From assembly GCA_011009095.1 (NCBI GenBank), contig VTPC01001847.1, positions 24,410 to 88,409 of the forward strand: a stretch of DNA of 64,000 nt, written 5' to 3'. Source of the stretch: Ignelater luminosus. Taxonomy: Eukaryota; Arthropoda; Insecta; Coleoptera; Elateridae. A program made the position numbers and the translations under genes. Under the pieces are notes generated by a model that did no database searches, was not told the origin of the DNA, and saw nothing but the letters and a program-made list of their open reading frames with translations. How positions within the stretch are numbered: the stretch's first letter is position 1; the number at the start of each line of letters is the position of its first letter. This document shows positions 23,212 to 34,640 of the stretch, in pieces.

Positions 23212-26200
23212 TGTTAACGGACAAGAACTAAAAATTAAAATACGACATTCTCAGCTGTGGAATTCCATACCCAAAAAAATCTCAAGTATGGAGTGCTCCA
23301 CCAGAACATGACGTCATAGAAAGCTGAAATCTTGCAGAATTGTTGACGTTATCAAAATGCAACTTTACCGCATACAGGCTAATTGATTAGCTTAAAAAAT
23401 TTTTCGTGCGCTTTTCGATTCACCCTATTGTCGAGCTTTTAAAAATACTTTTATCAGCTAAGCCAACGCATCTTTTACACTCCGTTGAGTTTCCACTTTA
23501 ATAACTTTTGTGTATGGTTTTCCAGTTTATCTTTCTTTCAAAACTTAAAACTTGCAAAATTAAGTTATTTATTTTAATTTCTGTATTCAAGTAGAGTTTG
23601 TTTGTTTTACCTTGCGTGGTTTGTTTATTCATAATTTTTATATTGTTCAGTAGATTGCAGTTAATTCATTTTTCTGATAATCATGTATTTAAAATACAAA
23701 CATCAGCTTTGTTGTCGAAGAACTTACATGTTCTCATCAAAGAAGTCAATAACCACGTTATTTGCAATATTATCACTACAGCAATTGATTGTGTTGTCAT
23801 CAAAAAGCTTAACCAAATTATTTAGTAGTTATTACTTACAAGTTTTGCACAGCTGGGGTGATAGTGATTAAAGCACTACTACTCGTGATTGGCAATTTCT
23901 ACACATTGGCGCACTTGAAGTACTGTTCACATAGGCAGCCATTTTTGTTCCTACTTCCTAACATCAGATGCATTCAGAAATTAAATTGCAAAATGCTGTC
24001 CATATTTTATAACTTTCTTAAAGATTAGCAAGTTCTTTTTCTACATAACAATAGGTTAATTCTGAGAAGTCGTTTCAACCACAACCAGAATTGTATAAAA
24101 GAAGGAAATATTTACAGAATATTTAATCGCTCCAAATGGACTGTTCCTATTTACATACGAAAAATATGTATTTTGCTATCAATAAGTATCTCCCTGTTAC
24201 CTGTTCAGGCCTGCAATTCGAGAAATAAGCAAAATTAAGTTTAGGCTATTGCCGAATTCTTTGTACTAATAGCTATTTGTATGCCAAGCAAGAAAGCTCT
24301 AATTTTGAAAATAACTGATACAAGCCAATTTTTAGAATAATACGTTACCCTAGACAAACATGTTTCATTCAATATCTCAAAACTATGATTTTCTGAGTTA
24401 GGACCTTTTTGCTTTGTAGGGCAGTATTCCATATGTTAGTTTTCCTCTAATTCCTATTTTAATTTTAAAACTAATTTATGTAAAAATACTAAAAGCACAC
24501 AACTATAATTTTTGAATGTTACGTGATTATGTTAGTAATATGAAAATAGTGGCAATATTTATTTTCAATTTGCAGGTTAGGCATAATTTAGCAGCGTACA
24601 TTTATTTATAGATATTGTTTTAACATGTGGGTTATTGTAATCATGTGGGTTATTCTAGCAGCCTTTCTACAAAAATCACATAAAGTATTTACTTCAGTGA
24701 TTTCGTGTTAATTCAAAGGTGAAATATATTCGTAGTAAGCTTTTTGCTTTTATAGATCGGTTGCTTTTGGCAAAAACCGACCTAAGTCTGCAGAACGATT
24801 AGAGATTCCATCGAAGATCCCAAAGCATTGTAATGTCTGGCGAGTTTACATTCGAACCGAAGTGTAGCAACTTCGATCGTAATAGCTGCACTAATGGACT
24901 AGCGATTATCCTGGATTGCAAGATGAAACGCTAAATTTTCTTGAAGTAGCTGAGAAGCGCTTTCGAGTGATTCAATATATTCTTTACCGCTATCGTTGTA
25001 TTATAAAGCTTGAAAGTTACCCGAATCTGGAAAATCAATAAAATATATGAATGTTGTATCTTTTGATACGATTTCGAATTTCATATTACTGACGATCGCA
25101 TAGAAGCCTACCATTATCCTATAAAAGAAATATATTTGTTCCACTGCTACTATATGTGCCATTTCAGGAGAACTTAATTTATATGACGTCCACAATTTCA
25201 GTATTCTTTCGTTCTGATGCAAGGAGATAATTATACCTGGAGGCATTGTCACCTATAGGAATTCTCTTAAAATTAAGCTTTTACTCCCAAGGGTACAACT
25301 CTCTAACGAGTTTTCATTACAGTTTAACAACCTTCCTTTATAACCCAAAACATTCTACTAATTACAGTCGTAATTCATCTTGTGCCTGTTGTTCTTACGT
25401 AAAGTCGGACTTTATGGTTATTGTACCGCGGCTGACAAGATGGTTGTCTTTTGATATGCAAATAAGAAATACGCCAACATGTAATACACGTTTATATTTT
25501 ACGCATGTACAACAATGGTTATATCTTGGAAGAAGAATAATTGTGTCAAAAATACGAGCACAGCTGCAACAACTTTAACAAAAGGTAAATTTAACATTAT
25601 AATACTAGGGTTAATTAATAAATGGACGTTTTAGTTGTATTAGTATAAAACGTAGCCCCAAGCCCAACCAATTACAGCTTAGGGATTATTCTACAATGAA
25701 ATTCTAATTAATTTATTGTGTCAGCGAAAGCAAATTTTTCATATTTTAAATTGAAAATAAATAGAATTAATAATGGCATAGCTGTTAATTACATGGTTTA
25801 AATTACAAATGAAATGACAGAAGTTATGTACACTGCTAAGGACTTCTGAAACATCTTTACGAAGATTTCGACTCTAATAAACTCTGTTTTTATAGAAGCG
25901 TAAAAGTACCACGCAGCATATCCCGTGAAATTGAACTTTTCCCAACAACACGGAATATCTTAAAGTTGAATACGAAAATAAGTTTTTAACTACTTGAAAA
26001 TTTATCTAAAAAGAAATTCTATTTCCCGAGTAAAAAGCAGTTAAAACGAAACTCTAACTTGCATTCTTTGTGAGAGAAAATGCATGGCACCTAAAATTGG
26101 ATACCTAATTAAAATCCCAGGCTCTTTGTACCTAACATCAAGTGTTTTACAATTCATCGCAATTGGAATACTCATTGTAAACAAAATAGGTTGTGCTGAA

Positions 26201-26640
26201 CATTTAATGCGTTAACATTTAATAAATATTAGCAAAAATAAGGTAAGTTTAGAAATCTTTAAACTTAAATTTTTATTTTAGTTTAATTAACGCACCTTTT
26301 GTGTAATTAGTTTTCAAAGAGTTAGGTTTTTCTATTTAAAATTCTTGAAAATTAAATTTCTCTATTGGTAAGAAGTTTAGAAATATGTTAAATCTGATGA
26401 CAGTTGAGCTGTTCTTGAATTACCTATGTATTAGGCTTTTATTATTTTCAAGCAGGTATGCCACTCGATACTTAGGCAACTTTTATTTTGGTTAATCAGC
26501 TGGGAGTGGCCACACAGTTCATTTATCAAAATACATAGCCTTATGGTTTGCTCAGTTGATTCACGTTCTTGCAAAACGGAAACTTACTTTGTGGGCTTTC
26601 AAATCCTTTATCAAAGGCAAATCGTTATTTTTTTGGTTTT
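23212..26640. other. stretch without recognised genes
   Basis: AT-rich. The longest open frame (25246-25578, plus, 110 codons) shows no domain or family resemblance that I can see and is probably chance. A more mixed patch near 24760-24960 holds nothing I can name. Confidence 0.45.
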
Positions 26641-26649
26641 TGTAAGACT

Positions 26650-26677
26650 TCATTTCATTTCATTTCATTTATTCATT
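26650..26677. repeat. (ATTTC)n tail of the LINE
   Basis: Four near-perfect CATTT units on the plus strand, equal to an ATGAA repeat on the LINE's coding strand. It sits at the 3' end of the LINE, downstream of its ORF2, so it is best read as the element's 3' tail. Confidence 0.75.
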
Positions 26678-26877
26678 TATGCTAGTATACAGAGTATTTG
26701 CACAAGTCAATAATACAATAAAGTTTAATACGGTGTAGTCACCAATACTTAATACAATAAATAAATACAATAAAATACATAATGCAAATTATAAATTTTA
26801 AAAAAACAAACAGAGTAAATTTTTTTTTCTTATATATCACAGATCTCTCTTGATATGATAATAAAGCTGTATTTATT

Positions 26878-29697
26878 TTACATGTCTATGCTACAGGAAT
26901 TCAATTCATGATCCATAAATTCCTGAATTGAGTAAAAGGCTTCACTTATCAGATATCTTTTAATCTTATTTCTAAACGATTTTAATGGCAAATTTACAAT
27001 GTTCACAGGCAATTTATTGAGAAACAAAGGGCCATAATAATTTTTACTATATCTACTTGAATTAAGACGCAAGTAATCTAAACGAATTTTAAAGTTATCT
27101 CTTGTACTATAATTATGAACATTATTTTGTGTATTATAATCGTCTAAATATTTTTTAGTTTGAATTAAGCTATTAAAAAGATAAAGGGATGGAAATGTTA
27201 ATATGCTTAAACTAATAAAATCTTGTTTTACATCATCGGTATAAGATTTTTTTGTAATAATACGTATAGCTTTTCTTTGCAGGTTGAAGATTCTATTAGC
27301 ATGAGTAGAATGTCCCCAACACACAACAGCATAAGCCATGTGTGCGTTTATTAAAGCATAATATGCGGTTACAGCTACTTGAGTAGGTACAATATGAGTT
27401 AAGTTACGTAGAACAAATAAATTTCTTGAAAGAATTGTGGCTAAATATTCAATATCACTATCCCAACTTAATACTGGATCTAACCATACTCCTAGAAATT
27501 TCACAGAATCTTCATTTTGATGATTTACAAGCGTTCGATGTGAAAAGATTAGTTTTTTTGTTTTATTTACATTTAATTTTAAACGATTTTGTATTAGCCA
27601 ATTTTCGATTTTAGATTGATGAATGTTCATTTCATTAAACAAATTATTCTCATCTTGATGATATCGCAAGAACGTTGTATCATCAGCAAATAAAATTACT
27701 TTACCGGATAATATTGTCGTATGTAAATCATTAATATATATAACAAATAAGATAGGACCCAATACGGATCCTTGTGGAACTCCACAAGTTAATAATCCTT
27801 CTTCCGAGTAAGTATTATTTAGAAAAACTTTTTGTTTGCGATTTTGTAAATTTGATTGAAATAGCTTAATACTAGAGGTATCAAAGTTATACAACTGTAA
27901 TTTTTGTAACAGAGAATCATGATTGACGCAATCAAAAGCTTTCTGTAGGTCACAATACAAAGCCCCTACCCAAGATCCGTTTTCCGTACCTTCAATTACA
28001 AAATCTAAAAGACAATTTATAGCTTCGGTTACTGACCTATTTTTACGAAAGCCGAATTGTTGATTATAAAATAGTTTACTAGCTTCAAAATAATCTACAA
28101 TTTGATCTTTAATTAACATTTCGATTATTTTAGATATAATGGGAACAAGAGAAATTGGTCTATAGTTATTCATATCATTCAACGATCCCTTTTTATGTAT
28201 GGGTATAACTTTGGAAATTTTTAAGGCATTGGGATATATACCTTCTTCAATACAACCATTGAATACTTTAGTAAGCGGTGGTATGATTATGTTTTTAATA
28301 TACTTAATTAACACTGCATTTAAATTGTAATAATCACGACTAGTTTTATTTTTTAATCTATTTATTGCATCACGCATATTATTTTCTGATACAGGTTGTA
28401 TACTAAATTTAACATTTGTTTGTTGAATATTTGGACTGGAAGTGTTTTGTACTAAAGGAAGACTATTCAATACATTCTCCGGTTGTTTTATAAAAAAATT
28501 ATTTAATTTATTTACATCAAAAATAATCTTGTTCGAGACTATCTTACCCCTTCTGTTTTCATTAATTATATCCCAGTACACTTTAGGCTTCTGATTGCTA
28601 TCATGGATTTGTTTAAGGTGCTTGTTACTTTTTGCCCGTTCCATCTCTTTTTTATATTTTACACGAAAACTATTTATCAATTCATTTAGTTTTAAGTTGG
28701 GAAAATCCTTATTTAATTCCTTTAAAAAATTTAAATGCTCCTTCATTTTTCTTAATTCCGACGTGTACCATGTTAGTTTTTGATTTGATTTGATTTTATT
28801 TGTTTGTGTTACCACAGGAAATGCACAATTTAACGATTCTATTAAGATAGTAATAAATTTTGAAAATTTACTATTAACATTAACATGAATTTTATTTACA
28901 AAATTCCAATTTATAGCTTCTATTAATATAAAAAATCTAAATTTGCCTACATCTGTATAAGGTCTATATGAGGTGATTTCATCCTTGAAAGTAGGTTTGC
29001 ATTCAATGGTAATAAATATAGCTTTATGATCCGATAATCCAGGATCCTCAACCCAAGTATTATACTGTCTAAAATTTCCAAAATTTACTAAGATATTGTC
29101 AATGCAATTTGAAAGTCGAGTCGATTCGGTAATAGTATGCACAAATCCATAAGAGTTTACTATATCTATAAATTTAACATAAGTTTTGTCTTTGATATTG
29201 AATCTAATATTAAAATCTCCATTTATTACGACTTCACAATTAAAATTATTTAAAATTGTCAACAATTCATTCATTTTATACATAAATACATCAAAATCCC
29301 CAGCTGGAGGCCGATAAACTGTAACGCAAATAATTTCCTCCTGCACAAAATTTACTGCTGTAATCTCGATATGTTTTTCAATTGACAGTTCACTAATTTT
29401 ATCTAAAGGATTGTATAAAATCTTATTTTTACAAAGTATTATAACACCTCCACCTGTAGTGGTTGATCTTGTATAGTGACTTATAACTTTATAATTTTTA
29501 AGAAGAAAATTTTCTGGTTCACCAAGTCGCATGTGATGTTCACTTACACACAGTACATCTATTTTTATTCTAAAGTTATTTACAAAATCTTCAAAAATTA
29601 TTATTTTATTTCGAACAGACTGAGCATTAATATGCACGATAGTAAATTTATTATTACAATTTGAACTTATCTCTTTATTTTGCACACTGTTTCTCAC
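26878..29697 (-). CDS. LINE ORF2: APE endonuclease plus reverse transcriptase
   Basis: A 939-residue intact protein that would nick target DNA and copy its RNA at the nick. Residues 18-232 form the APE-type endonuclease: HINAQS (N24), VSEHHM (E53), VYRPP (Y128), INGDFN (D161, N163), STRLSNCIDNIL (D200) and GLSDHKA (D223, H224). All expected active-site residues are present. A linker is followed by the reverse transcriptase (about 490-720): NNYRPISLVP, FGFRKNRSVTEAI, YCDLQKAFDCVNH (D583), GVPQGSVLGP (639-648) and LFADDTT (D672, D673). The tail (720-939) carries SILTFPSLYLFNSL, HNYSTRDN and YYGPLFLNKLP, typical of insect LINEs of the jockey/CR1 assemblage. No RNase H is seen. It starts 11 bases after the ORF1 stop, so reinitiation is plausible. 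Confidence 0.93.
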   Translation of the reverse strand: MRNSVQNKEISSNCNNKFTIVHINAQSVRNKIIIFEDFVNNFRIKIDVLCVSEHHMRLGEPENFLLKNYKVISHYTRSTTTGGGVIILCKNKILYNPLDKISELSIEKHIEITAVNFVQEEIICVTVYRPPAGDFDVFMYKMNELLTILNNFNCEVVINGDFNIRFNIKDKTYVKFIDIVNSYGFVHTITESTRLSNCIDNILVNFGNFRQYNTWVEDPGLSDHKAIFITIECKPTFKDEITSYRPYTDVGKFRFFILIEAINWNFVNKIHVNVNSKFSKFITILIESLNCAFPVVTQTNKIKSNQKLTWYTSELRKMKEHLNFLKELNKDFPNLKLNELINSFRVKYKKEMERAKSNKHLKQIHDSNQKPKVYWDIINENRRGKIVSNKIIFDVNKLNNFFIKQPENVLNSLPLVQNTSSPNIQQTNVKFSIQPVSENNMRDAINRLKNKTSRDYYNLNAVLIKYIKNIIIPPLTKVFNGCIEEGIYPNALKISKVIPIHKKGSLNDMNNYRPISLVPIISKIIEMLIKDQIVDYFEASKLFYNQQFGFRKNRSVTEAINCLLDFVIEGTENGSWVGALYCDLQKAFDCVNHDSLLQKLQLYNFDTSSIKLFQSNLQNRKQKVFLNNTYSEEGLLTCGVPQGSVLGPILFVIYINDLHTTILSGKVILFADDTTFLRYHQDENNLFNEMNIHQSKIENWLIQNRLKLNVNKTKKLIFSHRTLVNHQNEDSVKFLGVWLDPVLSWDSDIEYLATILSRNLFVLRNLTHIVPTQVAVTAYYALINAHMAYAVVCWGHSTHANRIFNLQRKAIRIITKKSYTDDVKQDFISLSILTFPSLYLFNSLIQTKKYLDDYNTQNNVHNYSTRDNFKIRLDYLRLNSSRYSKNYYGPLFLNKLPVNIVNLPLKSFRNKIKRYLISEAFYSIQEFMDHELNSCSIDM

Positions 29698-29708
29698 AAC
29701 ACTGTTTA

Positions 29709-30770
29709 TTATTGTATGCGCCGGGGTTGATTTTTTCGGTAAAAAAAATTATTGATGCGGGTTCCTTTCGGCCATACAGTTGGATCCATAATCTTATCAG
29801 CATCGCCTTCATTCACATCAAGTTTAGATGAGGAGTAATATTTTGGAAATTTCGATTCAATTTTTTCGCATGATATTACTGGAGCTACCGATACCACGTG
29901 GTCAAGAACTTCCTGTGCTGTGGTGTCAGTGGATAACTTGCAAATGTGAATCGATTTTACCTTAGGGGCTACTTTTAATTTACAAATCTCGTTTACTTGA
30001 GAGCCCACTATAATCCTTTTCTGTTGTTTTTTGGGCATAGATGTCTTTCGTTGTTGATTTTCTACATCGCTATTTAAGGAGATGATCTCTTTACATTTAA
30101 TTTGACTCTCTGTTAAATGGATACTGGCTGCTACAGTTTCTTTTGTGATTTTTGGTTTTACCTTTTTAACAGTTTCTTTTGTGGTGTCACGGTTGTGTGT
30201 TTCAATATTTTCTGTTTGCGATTTTTGTTTGTACTTTACATTTACATTTTCTGTTATCACAGTTGGCGGTTTTATTTGCTTATTATATTGCTTTTGCTTC
30301 ACGTCAGTCTCACCTGTTATTTGTTTCTCTAACACTCCTATTTTAAAGTACAGAAGTCCATTTTTATCTTCCATCTCACTGATTAATTTTTGTAATAAAC
30401 TATTTTCCTTACTTAATCTCTTCTTCTCTGGCAAAAGCTCCTTAATTACTTCATCTTTTGATTTCACATCGGCTCGTTCCACAACGATTGTGTTTCTAGA
30501 ATCCATTGAATCGTCTAATCCACCATTTCTTACTAGTACATCGCTTTGTTCTGTCTCGTCACAACACTTTATGTGCTTTTCGTCAAGTTTAACAATATCT
30601 GTAAAATATTTTAGACAGCCCGGGTGCATTAACGTTCCACAGATTATACACTGTAACCCTGATACTGGCACAGTATTACACTTTTTCACTGGGAGCTCAA
30701 CAACACTAACTGCATTAGCCGCCATCTTACTTACACTTTGCTTAAATAGTAAATTCGAATTCGAAGGCAC
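29709..30770 (-). CDS. LINE ORF1 with PHD-like zinc finger and coiled coil
   Basis: A 353-residue protein upstream of ORF2. Met16 (codon at 30725, MAANAVSVVELPVKKC) is an alternative and perhaps better start. Residues 31-70 hold a zinc-finger-like cluster: C31, C41, C44, H49, C52 and C69-C70, with MHPGCLKYF resembling PHD-like fingers known in ORF1 proteins of some CR1-type LINEs. Residues about 104-150 (KDEVIKELLPEKKRLSKENS and following) look like a coiled coil, probably for multimerisation. The middle is lysine-rich. Residues 271-345 (KSIHICKLSTDTTAQEVLDH, then DADKIMDPTVWPKGTRINNF) match a C-terminal domain I recognise from many insect LINE ORF1 proteins. Expected role: RNA-binding coat of the retrotransposition particle. 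Confidence 0.85.
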   Translation of the reverse strand: MPSNSNLLFKQSVSKMAANAVSVVELPVKKCNTVPVSGLQCIICGTLMHPGCLKYFTDIVKLDEKHIKCCDETEQSDVLVRNGGLDDSMDSRNTIVVERADVKSKDEVIKELLPEKKRLSKENSLLQKLISEMEDKNGLLYFKIGVLEKQITGETDVKQKQYNKQIKPPTVITENVNVKYKQKSQTENIETHNRDTTKETVKKVKPKITKETVAASIHLTESQIKCKEIISLNSDVENQQRKTSMPKKQQKRIIVGSQVNEICKLKVAPKVKSIHICKLSTDTTAQEVLDHVVSVAPVISCEKIESKFPKYYSSSKLDVNEGDADKIMDPTVWPKGTRINNFFYRKNQPRRIQ

Positions 30771-30790
30771 TTAATTAAAATTATGGAAGA

Positions 30791-31640
30791 AGTTCGTGCA
30801 AGAAACTCCCAATTCTTACAAAGGATTTAATCACAATCATTCTGGCTTTGGAATGTCATCTTTTTAATTTTCTTTATTTCCACTTTACTGTTTTTTATCC
30901 TCTACCCTATTCTTTCATTTTGTGTTTCATAATGCTTTTGTCATCGAGTTTCTTGCAACAAAAGAACTACGCTTTGCCAAGCGTTTCTTCTGGTAAGTTG
31001 AGCTGCTTTGTTTATCTATAGAAGCTTCTAATTGATCAATTTATAATCTAGTTCTATGAGTCTTAACTTGGACATTGCCAAAATTCCATGAACGTCTTGT
31101 CCTTGGGTTTCCATTTACAGTTGCGTTTTCTTTGCTTATAGAGAGTTGGTGTTCTGTAATAGCGTAAAGTCTTTCACATTATACTCCAGAGGAAATTTGA
31201 GGTTAAAAAGGGACACACTCGTCAAGTTTAACTAGTCATCAGCAAAGCAAGCAAGTCATTGTTGCGTTTTGGAAACGGGAGGCTGTTCTAAAAATCCAAC
31301 TCTTTCTTATAGAGTTCAGGGTAGATGCACCTATTGTCTCTAAAGTCTAAGTGTTGGTAATTAGTCCCTTTTTAAGACATAACTCATGCAGACTTTACCT
31401 ACCAACGACCGTAATTAGTATGCAACGAATTCTTCAATTGATGTTATTTTATTAACACCCACCTAGCTGTCTTATATTGCTTGACGGGTATCGAGTATAC
31501 TATTGCAGAATAGGTTAGTTGTCATACCTTTTGTTTAGTTTGACTGGAAATTAATACAAAAAGGATATAAACGTGTCATCTTTTCTTGTGTCTTGCTAAA
31601 ATTCTTGTGATTGCATTGTTTTCTAGTTTTTCTAACTGCG
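30791..31640. other. spacer without recognised genes
   Basis: About 850 bp between the intact LINE and decayed LINE fragments. I see nothing supportable in it. The sequence is less extremely AT-rich than its surroundings, so it may be more eroded LINE. Confidence 0.4.
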
Positions 31641-31760
31641 GTTTACGTACAGAAGACTCAGAACAATCTGTCTTCCCTGGTTAGTTCTGCAGAGCTCTTA
31701 TTTTTCGCTGATGATATTTTATCCTCAAAAGACCTTTTTTAAAATTCAAACATATTGATG
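31640..31760 (+). pseudogene. possible RT motif-C fragment
   Basis: On the plus strand one frame reads NNLSSLVSSAELLFFADDIL. This resembles the INDL...LFADD stretch of LINE reverse transcriptases. Only this short piece is recognisable and the flanks carry stops, so it could be a chance match. The neighbouring LINE relic lies on the opposite strand, so if real this is a separate element. Confidence 0.35.
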
Positions 31761-31889
31761 GAAAAATGTGTTTGTTTTTAACACCTATTTGATGATTTTG
31801 TTATTACAATTTAGTCAATCCCGACTTGTAACTATAAGCAATCTGACATAAATATTAATGCTCGTTTTTGAATTAAAGTTTTACCCGAA

Positions 31890-33740
31890 GTCAATCCTTA
31901 AGTTCTAGCTCTATTGCACTTTACTCTGCTTCTGTCTAACACTTAGCACTGAATCTAATTTAAATGGTCTTACTCTTTTGAATCTTCGTAGTAGTCCTGT
32001 GTTGTCGAATAGCTGGATCACCTCAAGTAACGTTCACGTTAATAGAGTCTGTTTTCATGGTCCTGGCTACTGTTTCTGACATACTGGGGAACATCTATGA
32101 TGTTCCTTAGTATTTTAATCTAGAATCTTTAAATTATGCTGATGTTACTCTGTTTGGTACATCCCCATAGCTAGATCACCGTTTGAGTATCTGCTTGAAG
32201 AACAGAAGTTTATTATGTAGAGACAGAGTGGAACCTCTATAGATCAGCCAATACATTTTTTATAATGAATGCCAAGTTCTTCCTTTTTCTTTTTAACGAG
32301 AGCTTATTAGAATCTAGCGTGTTAAATACCTAAGTATTTTACTGTGTTTGAGTGTTATTTATAATGATTGGTATATGTTGAATTACTTTATTAATGAAAT
32401 TAATGTGTAATGATTTTGTTTCGTTCAGTTTGATCCGATATCGCTTTGTCCAGTCCTTGATTTTGTCCACAGCTATTTCCTGTAGTTCTATCACTGCTTT
32501 TCACTACTGCTACTATAGCAGTGTCTCCAGAAAAAGTGATTGCAGTATGATCTCCTAACGCAACGTGGGAATTTCACATGGTAGATGGAGGTACTGTGAT
32601 ACTTCCTTCCTTATTTCTTTTAATTCTAAACAGGCTTTTTTTTCTTGATACTCAGGTATCTATCTAAATTGTATGACACAAAAATTTGAGAATATTGTTT
32701 GGACAAGGACGTTCTCAGCTTGTGGTTTGAACTTTCATGCCACACTTTGGCAAAAGCCTGGACCACATCTAAGAAGATCGTTAAGCAGACTTTTTTCTCT
32801 TCTTACAATTCTTCTGATATGTTAGTTATTCTGTGTATTTGGTCAATTGTAGAATGTTTATTTTTCAAGTCAAACTAGCGTGTTTGGATTAGCACTTTTT
32901 CTTCGATGATTGGCTTCAATCTCTTGAGTAACAGTTTTTCGAAAAGTACGACACTACAGGTAGCAAGAAAATTATATTAAATTACATTACCTCTGCTATT
33001 TTTCACGGTTTATGTATGTACTTCAATCTGAAGACGGCGTTGATGAGAGTGTTCAGTCTAGCTATGGCTCATCTTAAAAGTTATTTTAGAACTTTATCAA
33101 TAATTAAGTCAAATTAAGGGACTTCTTTAGGATTTATATGTTGTCTAATCTCAGTGGTTACTTCTCTGGGTAAAGTGAGCTTGATTTGTTTTTTTTTCTT
33201 GTATCGACTTTTACCGAAATGTTCATCTTCTTGTTCTTTATTTGGTTAAAATATATTTTATAAATAATTTAGGAATTTTTCAGCTTTTTGGTTGTTGCTT
33301 CTCGACCAGTTCCCATCTTCCTCTCTTATTGCGGAGATCTGCGAAATTCTTAACAATATTCTGGTTGTTTTCCAAAAGCAGTATGTAGTTGGTGCTGTAG
33401 TCATCTATTAGTTTTCTCAAGTAGGCATGAATCGATTTATTCTCTATTTTGGATCTCTCCCTTATAATCCCTTGAATAATGTTCTACAGGTTCGTTTTGC
33501 CCTGTGAAGCTCTGAATTGTTGCTATTTACGTCTTAACTTTTTTTTTCCTAATATTAGGTTTCTAATTCCTTTTGAATAACTGTTTACAACTGTTCTTCG
33601 CTGGATTTTAAAAGTATTCTTCTATGTTGCCTGATGAGTGTTATTTATGAATAACTCAACTTCTTCGTCTAGGTGTTCATCTTTAAGCGGTACTGAGAGA
33701 TTATTTTATTCTTCCAAACAAAAGTCTTTACCAAGTTTGT
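31890..33740 (-). pseudogene. jockey-like LINE ORF2 remnant
   Basis: Minus-strand relic readable in fragments over about 1.85 kb. From its 5' side: LKDEHLDEEVELFINNTHQA (about 33650), a YSTNYILLLENNQN-type RT lead-in (about 33390), NQKAEKFLNYL (about 33290), and AIARLNTLINAVFRLKYIHK (about 33050). Then LLKRLKPIIEEKVLIQTR, NKHSTIDQIHRITNISEEL and VCLTIFLDVVQAFAKVWHES, which is the DVAQAFDKVWH box of jockey elements (about 32790). FSGDTAIVAV replaces FADD. The 3' end gives NKLLFFKQILK, GDPAIRQHRTTTKIQKSKTI and a terminal IRFSAKC (about 31980-31900). Stops and shifts are frequent. Endonuclease and ends are not seen. Confidence 0.78.
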
Positions 33741-34224
33741 GTTATTTTTTTTCGGGAAGGCTACTAACTTTGATGTTGAGAGTAAATCATCAATTAAGTT
33801 TGTCTACAAATTTCCTTGTGTAATTTTAAGTTTTTGTAATATTTATGGGGAACCTGCTTAGGTAAATTTTAAACAAGGTAATGTTAATAATTTAATTCAA
33901 ACTTTTAGAATTTTCAACCTCATGTTAAATATTAATTACATTTTTAGCATATTAATACTGGTGATGTAGTACGTATAGAACTCCGCAAGCTTAACTGCGG
34001 ATTATCGCAGATGTGGGTTGATCTGATTTTTCTACCTTGTGTTACATTACCATTATTAATTTACTAAAAACCTAATTAATACTTAAATAGCTAATTCTCT
34101 ATTAGTAAAGTTAGTATACTTAAAATAATTCCTCTCGGTAAAGTAAAAATTTACAGTATAGTAGACACCATGTACCAGCTATTGTAAACCTAAAAAGAAA
34201 AAACGATAATATCTAAAATAAGTG

Positions 34225-34640
34225 ATCACCGCCCTTTAAAAGTAAAGTATGACTAACACTATCGAAAACTTTGGATATATCCGTGTAGACGAGACTCACT
34301 TTATGCTCGCATCCTTAATTTGATATTTGAAAACAGCAAGGTTTCTTGTAATCGATCTTCTTATAAAGAATTAAATGTTTGGTTGCTTGAAACTGCTCAC
34401 CAATGATAAGTTTCACTACGATTTAGAAACGCGTACTTAGAGGAAAAATTTCTCTATAGTTTTCGATGCCGAATTTGTTTACTGCTTTGTGCACAACGAG
34501 AAGGTTTGAGTTTTCCATATTTTTTAAAAACAATTAATATCAGAAAATAGCCGAAATCGGGTCCTGAACTCCGTTGCAACCAATATCTAGCAGATTTTGT
34601 TCAATTTTATCTACAATGATCTTTTGATGAGAGACCAACA
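34225..34640 (-). pseudogene. second LINE reverse transcriptase fragment
   Basis: Minus-strand fragment separate from the jockey relic. It shows VNKFGIENYREIFPLSTRF, a worn copy of the NYRPISLLS region of RT. After more decay it gives HKVSLVYTDISKVFDSVSHT, where D-I-S-K-V-F-D corresponds to the FSKAFD catalytic box. It ends abruptly with LLLKGGDHL near 34225. The upstream part (about 34560-34640) may hold IVDKIEQNLLDIG, the fingers region. Stops are present. Clade cannot be assigned beyond jockey/CR1-like. Confidence 0.65.

Larger units (their letters stand above)
26648..30790 (-). mobile_element. near-complete LINE, both ORFs open
   Basis: A minus-strand non-LTR retrotransposon with ORF1 (30770-29709) and ORF2 (29697-26878) separated by only 11 bases, both uninterrupted. 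The 3' untranslated region runs to about 26650 and ends in a short simple-repeat tail, on the element's strand several ATGAA units, rather than a long poly(A). Such microsatellite-like tails are typical of CR1-related and several other LINE clades. The 5' boundary lies just beyond 30770 and is not sharply defined; little or no 5' UTR may remain. No exact target duplication was found. It is the only large element here with intact coding capacity. Confidence 0.88.

Noticed and set aside
17590-23330. Similar words AAGTATGGAGTGC and GAACATGA on both sides of the nested transposon
   Set aside because: The order and spacing differ between the two sides, so they do not form a duplication or inverted repeat.
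25246-25578. Plus-strand frame of 110 codons
   Set aside because: No domain, no family resemblance and AT-driven composition; consistent with chance.
30117-30774. Plus-strand frame of 209 codons, hydrophobic and membrane-like
   Set aside because: It lies antisense to the LINE ORF1, whose lysine-rich codons give phenylalanine- and leucine-rich antisense. It is a shadow frame.
26635-30810. Possible target duplication of the LINE (TGTAAGACTT against TGCAAGAAAC)
   Set aside because: The two flanks match only partly and the 5' end is not defined, so I do not claim a duplication.
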